A stretch of DNA of 49,296 nt. It comes from an uncultured Collinsella sp. Its GTDB lineage: Bacteria > Actinomycetota > Coriobacteriia > Coriobacteriales > Coriobacteriaceae. Both the position numbers and the translations under genes were made by a program. Under the pieces are notes generated by a model. That model was given only the letters and a program-made list of their open reading frames with translations. It was not told where the DNA came from and searched no databases. The stretch spans positions 1-49,296 of the forward strand of contig UQPY01000008.1 in assembly GCA_900542965.1 (NCBI GenBank). The letters are read 5' to 3'. Positions 43,560 to 49,296 of the stretch are shown here, one piece after another; the first letter of the stretch is position 1, and each line of letters opens with the position of its first letter.

Positions 43560-44519
43560 CTACTTCCAGCGAAGCAGGTAGCCACCGATATCCAAGCCGG
43601 CGCCAAATCCGACTAAGGCGATCGTGTCGCCCGGGTAAAGCGCGCCGGAGTTTGCCAGCCGGTCGAGGGCAAGCGGAATACAGGCGCTCGAGATGTTGCC
43701 GGTCTCGCGCAGCGTACGGACCACGCGTTCGTCCGGCACCCCCAAACGCTTGACCGCTTGACTCAAGATCCGCTCGTTGGCCTGATGGAATACAAAATGG
43801 TCGATGTCCTCAACCGCAATACGAGCGTCGCTTGCGAGCTTGTTGACCGTGTCGCAGATCGCATTGACGCCAAACTTGAACACGCGACGGCCATTCATGG
43901 AAAGCACACTCTCGCGGTCCGCGGAAGCCTTGAACGGCGAGGTGCCGGCCAGTCCCGGCACACGCAGCGTCTCGGCATCGGGCGCGGTCGAAAGCTCAAC
44001 GGCAAGGGGGTTCTCTCCCCCGGCCCCTATGACCGCAGCGCCCGCGCCATCACCAAAGAGCACGCACGTCGCACGGTCGGTCCAGTCGAGCGCACGCGTC
44101 ATCTGCTCGGCGGCAACGACAAGGACGTGCCTGGCACGACCGCGGGCGATATAGCCCTCAGCGACATCGAGCGCAAATACAAAGCCGGCACAGGCCGCAG
44201 AGACGTCGAAGGCAGGACATGTGGCGCCCAGGCGCTCGGCAACAGCACACGCTTCGGCGGGAACGAGATGGTCGCCTGTCGTCGTCGAACAGACGATAAG
44301 ATCCAGCTGGCTCGCGTCGATTCCGGACGCCCGCAGCGCCTGCTCGCTCGCTACAACGGCAAGGTCGTCGAGCGACTCGTTGGTGCAGACATGGCGGCTC
44401 TTAATGCCCGTGCGGGTAAAGATCCACTCATCCGAGGTGTCAAGGAACTCGGACAGCTCGTCATTGGAAACGCTGCGCTCGGGAAGCGCCGAGCCCGTTC
44501 CCAGTATCGTGAAACCCAT
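43560..44519 (-). CDS. fabH: 3-oxoacyl-ACP synthase III FabH
   Basis: This 319-residue enzyme starts fatty acid synthesis by condensing acetyl- or branched acyl-CoA with malonyl-ACP. The triad is Cys in SAACAGFVFAL, His in FVFHQANERIL and Asn in TGNISSACIPLAL. The ATG at 44519 (MGFTILGTGS) follows AGGAGG by 6 bases; a frame extension to 44576 is rejected because it runs through the promoter. It is the first gene of the fab operon. Confidence 0.96.
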   Translation of the reverse strand: MGFTILGTGSALPERSVSNDELSEFLDTSDEWIFTRTGIKSRHVCTNESLDDLAVVASEQALRASGIDASQLDLIVCSTTTGDHLVPAEACAVAERLGATCPAFDVSAACAGFVFALDVAEGYIARGRARHVLVVAAEQMTRALDWTDRATCVLFGDGAGAAVIGAGGENPLAVELSTAPDAETLRVPGLAGTSPFKASADRESVLSMNGRRVFKFGVNAICDTVNKLASDARIAVEDIDHFVFHQANERILSQAVKRLGVPDERVVRTLRETGNISSACIPLALDRLANSGALYPGDTIALVGFGAGLDIGGYLLRWK

Positions 44520-44537
44520 CACTAACCTCCTTTGAGT

Positions 44538-44602
44538 TGTTGACGTGTTTACATCGACCAAGAGAGGATAGCGCATTCTTAGCTTTGTTGACGTGTTAAC
44601 AT
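44538..44602 (-). promoter_or_regulatory. fab operon promoter with paired 17-bp repeats
   Basis: TGTTGACGTGTTNACAT occurs at 44538-44554 and at 44586-44602, 48 bp apart, differing in one base. A minus-strand -10 TATCCT lies between them at 44565-44570. The upstream copy covers the -35 position and the other lies between the start site and the fabH ribosome binding site. The layout fits a repressor with two operators. birA is divergent on the other side. Confidence 0.55.
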
Positions 44603-44695
44603 TAAATTGTCCAAATGCGACAAAGGCTTCACATTGTGCCTATCGCTCGACACCATTGCGTGATTGCTTTGTTTATTAAGGAGGTAGCAGCCGTT

Positions 44696-45472
44696 ATGGA
44701 TGCTCGTTTGACGGTGGTCGATGTAACCGGATCGACCAACGATGACCTGCTCGAAGCAGGAAAGCTGGGGGCGCCCCACGGCACCGGCCTTGCCGCCCGC
44801 GCACAAACTGCCGGACGGGGACGGCGCGGCCACAAGTGGGATTCGACGGCAGGAAACTTACTGCTCTCGATCGTAGTGCGCCCAAAGGTTAGCCCTGCCA
44901 AGTACACCGGACTCGCCGCGGTATGTGGCCTCGCGGTGCTCAAAACCCTTGAGAAGCAGGGCCTCGCCACCGAGATCGGTCTCAAATGGCCCAACGATCT
45001 CGTCGCGCGAGGACGCAAGCTCGGCGGCATCCTGGTCGAGGCAGCGCGCGACAACAAAGGCAAGCCCTTTGCCGTTTGCGGCATTGGCGTTAACGTAAAC
45101 TACACGCCCCAGGAGGTTCCCGATGGCGGTCTGGCGGCGATTGGCCTCTCGGACCTCAACGAGAGCGTTCCCTCGGTCGATGTGCTGCTCGAGGAGGTCT
45201 ATCACGCCGTCGTAGACTCTGTAGACGCCTGGGCCGAGCAGCTCAATGCCCTGACAGAAGACGCCGGCCCGCTCGCGCCTATACATAATGACTATGTCGC
45301 GCAGCTTAATTGGATTGGAGAGCGCGTTATCGCCCGCTCTCCCGCCGGAGACGAGCTGGCACGCGGCGTCTTTAAAACCGTGGATGACTTTGGTCGCGCG
45401 TGTATCGAAACGGAAGGCGGCTTGCGATCCTTCCATTTTGAGGAGGCATCGCTGCGCCCCTTGAGCGAATAG
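44696..45472 (+). CDS. birA: Biotin-acetyl-CoA-carboxylase ligase BirA (catalytic domain only)
   Basis: This 258-residue ligase activates biotin with ATP and attaches it to AccB. GRGRRGHKWDS, LKWPNDLV and KLGGILVEA form the active site. The C-terminal SH3-like domain is present. There is no N-terminal winged helix, so it should not be a repressor. The ATG at 44696 is preceded by AAGGAGG at a long spacing of about 10 bases. It is divergent from the fab/acc operon, which contains its substrate gene accB. Confidence 0.95.
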   Translation: MDARLTVVDVTGSTNDDLLEAGKLGAPHGTGLAARAQTAGRGRRGHKWDSTAGNLLLSIVVRPKVSPAKYTGLAAVCGLAVLKTLEKQGLATEIGLKWPNDLVARGRKLGGILVEAARDNKGKPFAVCGIGVNVNYTPQEVPDGGLAAIGLSDLNESVPSVDVLLEEVYHAVVDSVDAWAEQLNALTEDAGPLAPIHNDYVAQLNWIGERVIARSPAGDELARGVFKTVDDFGRACIETEGGLRSFHFEEASLRPLSE

Positions 45473-45533
45473 GTCACCGCAGCCACCTACTCGGCAGCAT
45501 TACCCGGCAGTCCAAACCATCATTCAAAACAAA

Positions 45534-45568
45534 AGAACCCCGCTACCGTAATGGCAGTGGGGCTCTTT
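45534..45568. terminator. Bidirectional terminator between birA and rpsJ
   Basis: CCCCGCTACC pairs with GGCAGTGGGG around ATTAC-like loop bases. It is followed by CTTTAA on the plus strand and TTCTTTTGTTTTG on the minus strand. The minus-strand tail is stronger, so it mainly ends the str operon. Confidence 0.82.
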
Positions 45569-45587
45569 AAGCTATGAGCGATATCGC

Positions 45588-45896
45588 TTAGAGCTTGATG
45601 TCGATGTCGACGCCAGCGGGAAGGTCGAGACGCATGAGCGAATCAACGGTGCCCGAGGTGGGGTCGAGGATGTCGATGAGGCGCTTATGGGTGCGCATCT
45701 CGAACTGCTCACGGGAGTCCTTGTTCACGTGCGGCGAGCGGATAACCGTGTACAGGTTGCGCTCGGTGGGCAGGGGGACAGGACCGGAAACGCGAGCGCC
45801 GGTCTTCTGAGCGGTCTCGACGATGAGCTTCGCGGACTGATCGACGACCTCGTGATCATAGCCCTTGAGGCGAATGCGGATCTTCTGGGTAGCCAA
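45588..45896 (-). CDS. rpsJ: 30S ribosomal protein S10
   Basis: This is a 102-residue S10: IRIRLKGYDHEVVDQSAKLI, GPVPLPTERNLYTVIRSPHV and RTHKRLIDILDPTSGTVDSL are typical. It also serves as NusE in transcription antitermination. It is the last gene of the str operon, with a terminator directly after. In most bacteria it heads the S10 operon directly before rplC. Confidence 0.98.
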   Translation of the reverse strand: MATQKIRIRLKGYDHEVVDQSAKLIVETAQKTGARVSGPVPLPTERNLYTVIRSPHVNKDSREQFEMRTHKRLIDILDPTSGTVDSLMRLDLPAGVDIDIKL

Positions 45897-45956
45897 CTTA
45901 AACCTCCAAAGAGTGCGAGAGATGTTCTCGCGGATTACGTAACAGGGAGCTCGAAC

Positions 45957-48056
45957 TTAGGCGTTCTTGCTCATGACCTCGTCCACGATGGACTTGGGCG
46001 CGGGCTCATAAGAGTCGAACTGCATCGTGTAGGATGCACGGCCCTGGGTCTGGGAGCGAAGGTCGGTAGCGTAACCGAACATCTCGCCCAGCGGCACCTT
46101 GGCACGGATGAGCTTGCTGTTCTTGCGATCCTCCATGCCCTCGATCTTGCCGCGGCGACCGGAGAGGTTGCCCATAACGTCGCCCATGTACTGCTCGGGG
46201 GTCTCGACCTCGACAGCCATGATCGGCTCGAGCAGCTGCGGGTCGGACTTCTTGAGGGCGTCCTTGATAGCCATGGAACCGGCGATCTTGAAGGCGGCCT
46301 CGGAGGAGTCGACCTCGTGGTAAGAACCGTCGAACAGGGTGACCTTAACGTCGAGGACCGGGAAGCCGGCGATAACACCGGTGTTCAGGGCCTCCTGGAT
46401 GCCCTTGTCGATGGACGGGATGTACTCCTTGGGCACGACGCCGCCGACGATAGCGTTGACGAACTCGTAGCCGAAGCCCTCCTCCATCTTCTCGAGCTTG
46501 ATGACGGCGTGGCCGTACTGACCGCGACCGCCGGACTGACGGACGAACTTGCCCTCAGCCTTCTCGACGTCGTGACCAGCGGTCTCGCGGTAGGCAACCT
46601 GGGGCTTACCAACGTTAGCGTCAACCTTGAACTCGCGGAGCAGACGGTCGACGATGATCTCGAGGTGCAGCTCGCCCATGCCGGCGATGATGGTCTGGCC
46701 GGTCTCGTGGTTGGTGGACACCTGGAAGGTCGGGTCCTCCTCGGCGAGCTTGGTCAGAGCCAGGGACATCTTGTCCTGCTCGGCCTTGGTCTTGGGCTCG
46801 ATGGCAACGTCGATAACGGGCTTGGCGAACTCGATCTTCTCGAGGACGATCTCGTTGCCCTCGGCGCACAGGGTGTCACCGGTGGTGGAGTTCTTGAAGC
46901 CGACGCAAGCGACGATGTCGCCGGCGGCAGCGTCGTCACGGTCGATACGCTCGGCGGCGTTCATCTCGAGGATGCGGCCGAGGCGCTCGCGCTGACCGTT
47001 GGAGGCGTTGACCACGTAGGAGCCGGACTCGGCACGGCCGGAGTAAACGCGGACATAGGTGAGCTTACCGACGAACGGGTCGGTCATGATCTTGAAGACC
47101 AGGCCGGAGAAGGGCTCGTCGAAGGAAGGATGACGCTGGATCTCCTCGCCAGTGTCCGGATCGGTACCGGTGACGGCCTCAACGTCGAGCGGGCTGGGCA
47201 GGTAGTCGACGACAGCGTCGAGCAGCTCCTGGACGCCCTTGTTCTTGTAGGCGGAGCCCACGAAGACGAGGTTGAGCTCGTTGGCCAGAACACCCTTGCG
47301 CAGAGCAGCCTTGAGCTCCTCGACGGTGAAGTCCTCCTCCATGAGGATCTTTTCCATGAGCTCGTCGTCAAAGCTGGCAGCAGCGTCGAGGAGCTCCTCG
47401 CGCTTGGTGGCAGCGATGTCGGCAAACTCAGCCGGGATCTCGTCCATCGGCTCGGGGTAGGTCATGCCCTTCTCGTCGGCCTTGAAGTCCCATGCAGTCA
47501 TGGTGACCAGGTCGATGACGCCCCAGAAGTTGTCCTCGGCGCCCATCGGGACCTGAGCGGCCACGGCGTTAGCGTCGAGACGATCCTTCATGGTCTCGAT
47601 AGCGTTGAAGAAATCAGCGCCCACGCGGTCATACTTGTTGATGAAGGCGATGCGGGGGACGTTGAAGGTAGAAGCCTGACGCCAAACGGTCTCAGACTGG
47701 GGCTGAACGCCGGCAACGGCGTCGAAGACGGCGACAGCGCCATCGAGGACGCGCAGGCAGCGCTCGACCTCGGCGGTGAAGTCAACGTGGCCCGGGGTGT
47801 CGATGATCTGGATGCGGTAGTCCTTACCGTCCTTGTTCCAGAAGCAGGTGGTAGCAGCGGAGGTAATGGTTACGCCGCGCTCCTGCTCCTGAACCATCCA
47901 GTCCATGGTGGCAGCGCCCTCATGGACCTCACCGATCTTGTGGGTCTTACCGGTGTAGTAAAGAATACGCTCGGTCGTGGTGGTCTTACCGGCATCGATG
48001 TGGGCCATGATGCCGATGTTACGGGTATCGGAAAGCTTGTACTTAGGCTTAGCCAT
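45957..48056 (-). CDS. fusA: Elongation factor G
   Basis: This is a 699-residue translocase GTPase. G1 is AHIDAGKTTTTERIL, G3 is DTPGHVDFTAEV, and G4 is FINKYDRVGADF, where NKxD has Tyr in place of the usual Met. Domains II-V are complete, with GQYGHAVIKLE in domain IV. No tuf gene follows. It lies between rpsG and rpsJ. Confidence 0.98.
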   Translation of the reverse strand: MAKPKYKLSDTRNIGIMAHIDAGKTTTTERILYYTGKTHKIGEVHEGAATMDWMVQEQERGVTITSAATTCFWNKDGKDYRIQIIDTPGHVDFTAEVERCLRVLDGAVAVFDAVAGVQPQSETVWRQASTFNVPRIAFINKYDRVGADFFNAIETMKDRLDANAVAAQVPMGAEDNFWGVIDLVTMTAWDFKADEKGMTYPEPMDEIPAEFADIAATKREELLDAAASFDDELMEKILMEEDFTVEELKAALRKGVLANELNLVFVGSAYKNKGVQELLDAVVDYLPSPLDVEAVTGTDPDTGEEIQRHPSFDEPFSGLVFKIMTDPFVGKLTYVRVYSGRAESGSYVVNASNGQRERLGRILEMNAAERIDRDDAAAGDIVACVGFKNSTTGDTLCAEGNEIVLEKIEFAKPVIDVAIEPKTKAEQDKMSLALTKLAEEDPTFQVSTNHETGQTIIAGMGELHLEIIVDRLLREFKVDANVGKPQVAYRETAGHDVEKAEGKFVRQSGGRGQYGHAVIKLEKMEEGFGYEFVNAIVGGVVPKEYIPSIDKGIQEALNTGVIAGFPVLDVKVTLFDGSYHEVDSSEAAFKIAGSMAIKDALKKSDPQLLEPIMAVEVETPEQYMGDVMGNLSGRRGKIEGMEDRKNSKLIRAKVPLGEMFGYATDLRSQTQGRASYTMQFDSYEPAPKSIVDEVMSKNA

Positions 48057-48075
48057 GTTAGTTCCTTACCTTAAC

Positions 48076-48549
48076 TTACCAACGATAGTGAGAGAACGCG
48101 CGGTTGGCCTCGGCCATCTTGAAGACGTCCTCACGCTTCTTGACGGAAGCGCCAAGACCGTTGGAGGCGTCGAGGATCTCGTTAGCGAGACGCTCGGCCA
48201 TGGTCTTCTCCTTGCGAGCGCGGGAGAAGTTGACGATCCAGCGGATACCCAGAGCGGTGGAACGACGGGAGTTGACCTCCATCGGGACCTGATAGGTAGC
48301 GCCACCGACACGCTTGGGCTTAACCTCGAGCGTGGGCTTGACGTTGTCCATAGCCTTCTTGAAGGTAGCGAGAGCGTCGCCACCCTCGGACTTCTCGGCA
48401 ACGATCTCGAAAGCGGTGTAAACGATGCGCTCAGCGGTGGCCTTCTTGCCGTCAAGAAGGACCTTGTTGATGAGCTGAGTCACCAGGCGGTTGTTGTAAA
48501 CGGCGTCAGGCTGAACCTCACGACGATTAGCTGCTGCACGACGCGGCAT
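48076..48549 (-). CDS. rpsG: 30S ribosomal protein S7
   Basis: This is a 157-residue S7 that nucleates assembly of the 16S 3' major domain. MPRRAAANRREVQPDAVYNN, the KVLLDGKKATAERIVYTAFE helix and GGATYQVPMEVNSRRSTALG are normal for the family. It follows rpsL by 73 bp. Confidence 0.98.
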   Translation of the reverse strand: MPRRAAANRREVQPDAVYNNRLVTQLINKVLLDGKKATAERIVYTAFEIVAEKSEGGDALATFKKAMDNVKPTLEVKPKRVGGATYQVPMEVNSRRSTALGIRWIVNFSRARKEKTMAERLANEILDASNGLGASVKKREDVFKMAEANRAFSHYRW

Positions 48550-48622
48550 GTGAAATCTCCTTAAGTGTCTACCGTGCGGCGCTTAGGCGGCACACGGCGA
48601 AAGTATCAAAACGTTATCTGGC

Positions 48623-49000
48623 TTATTTGGCCTTGGGGCGCTTAGCACCGTACTTGGAACGGGCCTGCATACGGTTCTGGACCGGAGCAGCGTCGTAGGC
48701 GCCACGGATGACGTGATAACGGACACCAGGGAGGTCACGGACACGACCGCCGCGGACGAGCACGATGGAGTGCTCCTGCAGGTTGTGGCCCTCACCCGGG
48801 ATGTAAGCAGTAACTTCGATGCCGTTGACGAGGCGAACACGGGCAACCTTACGAAGAGCCGAGTTCGGCTTCTTGGGGCTCGTGGTGAAGACGCGGGTGC
48901 ACACGCCGCGCTTCTGGGAGTTGTGCTGCAGAGCAGCGTTCTTGGACTTCTTGGGCACGGAACGACGGCCCTGGCGAACCAGCTGGTTAATAGTAGGCAA
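48623..49000 (-). CDS. rpsL: 30S ribosomal protein S12 with Arg at position 88
   Basis: This is a 125-residue decoding-site protein. MPTINQLVRQGRRSVPKKSK starts it at TTG (49000), 6 bases after AAGGAG. The loop TTSPKKPNSALRK keeps Lys43. The second loop reads GGRVRDLPGVRYH, so residue 88 is Arg (codon CGT) where Lys is usual. Lys88-to-Arg changes confer streptomycin resistance in Mycobacterium tuberculosis and, at the matching residue, in E. coli. It is the first gene of the str operon. Confidence 0.98.
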   Translation of the reverse strand: MPTINQLVRQGRRSVPKKSKNAALQHNSQKRGVCTRVFTTSPKKPNSALRKVARVRLVNGIEVTAYIPGEGHNLQEHSIVLVRGGRVRDLPGVRYHVIRGAYDAAPVQNRMQARSKYGAKRPKAK

Positions 49001-49093
49001 AGCGTACTCCTTCTCGAATGATTCCAGCTTTCTGTAAAGTGCAACGGCTTGAATCGAGGGGTCAGCATCCCCCTACGAAACACGCAGTTCGAT

Positions 49094-49122
49094 AGGATAC
49101 GTGCCGTTAGCTGTGCCGTCAA
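49094..49122 (-). promoter_or_regulatory. str operon promoter
   Basis: TTGACG (49117-49122) and TATCCT (49094-49099) are 17 bp apart on the minus strand, about 95-120 bases before rpsL. CGGGCGTATCC just upstream (49136-49146) resembles the core of the 26-bp motif in the rplB and rplC leaders. Confidence 0.7.
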
Positions 49123-49223
49123 CAGACCACGCCGCCGGGCGTATCCCAAAATGAGCACATTTCCGCAAAGCCTACACAAAAGGAATCCCCTTCTGTGCGC
49201 GGGTCGGATCTCCGGCCCGGGCG

Positions 49224-49296
49224 GCCCAGGTTTTAAGTTTGCTGCTCTACAGTCCTGCGCAAGACGGAAAGCACATTAAGTGCTTTCCTTTGCGTG
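49224..49296. repeat. Palindromic element, second copy, cut by the window edge
   Basis: The 56 bases at 49241-49296 align without gaps to 31951-32006 with six differences. The inner stem is GGAAAGCAC/GTGCTTTCC with the same ATTAA loop. CCCAGGTTTTAAGTTT (49225-49240) would be the left arm; the right arm lies beyond the window. It is upstream of the str promoter. Confidence 0.75.

Noticed and set aside
45897..45956. Missing or degraded tuf gene between fusA and rpsJ
   Set aside because: Only 60 bases separate the genes and they contain no EF-Tu remnant.
45687..48074. 795-codon plus-strand frame opposite fusA
   Set aside because: It is the antisense shadow of EF-G; the product is repetitive Leu/Gly/Val-rich and matches no family.

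Overview
The window is a high-GC bacterial chromosome segment with no rRNA, tRNA, phage or transposase gene. The combination of a fused AccD-AccA, a FabK-type fatty acid operon, a YgfK/SsnA/XDH purine-catabolism locus and Coriobacteriia-like ribosomal proteins suggests an anaerobic gut actinobacterium, most likely Collinsella or a close relative. That assignment is inferred from gene content and protein style, not from a search.

Layout, left to right. (1) 1-4.6 kb: a type I restriction-modification operon on the minus strand (hsdR-hsdM-hsdS, the last cut by the window edge). (2) 4.8-8.9 kb: a DEDDh exonuclease and two AAA+ ATPases with PD-(D/E)XK-like C-termini, each ATPase preceded by its own distinctive repeat (four 23-bp tandem units; a perfect 25-bp inverted repeat). 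(3) 9.2-19.6 kb: a purine/urate catabolic cluster on the minus strand (NCS2 permease, ssnA, ygfK, a four-cluster ferredoxin, a fused FeS-molybdopterin hydroxylase) with a divergent YheO-like regulator. (4) 19.7-25.5 kb: ridA, a large U32 peptidase, a RluA-type pseudouridine synthase, and a DeoR regulator/Gfo-Idh-MocA oxidoreductase pair behind a helically phased operator-like array. (5) 25.9-31.6 kb: an S10-type ribosomal protein operon running from rplC to rplX. (6) 32.1-35.3 kb: a histidine phosphatase, a CDF cation transporter and an orphan PTS EIIC. (7) 35.3-44.5 kb: a complete type II fatty acid synthesis and acetyl-CoA carboxylase operon, with biotin ligase birA divergent from it. (8) 45.6-49.0 kb: the str operon rpsL-rpsG-fusA-rpsJ.

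How the parts fit. In the purine cluster, the permease would import urate or xanthine, SsnA resembles amidohydrolase/deaminases, and the molybdenum hydroxylase, polyferredoxin and YgfK flavoprotein look like one electron-transfer chain. The accBC-accDA genes, fab genes and birA together supply malonyl-ACP, extend it and biotinylate AccB. The two ribosomal operons look like halves of one str-S10 superoperon: rpsJ (S10) ends the str operon, rplC starts the other about 14 kb away, and the fatty acid and transport genes lie between them.

The least explained signals are non-coding. A long palindromic element with a 67-nt core lies upstream of rplC; a second core, with compensatory stem changes but different arms, lies upstream of rpsL and is cut by the window edge. 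There are also a three-way-junction-like fold before rplN, a structured gap between rplW and rplB, paired 17-bp repeats flanking the fabH promoter, and several families of small hairpin repeats.
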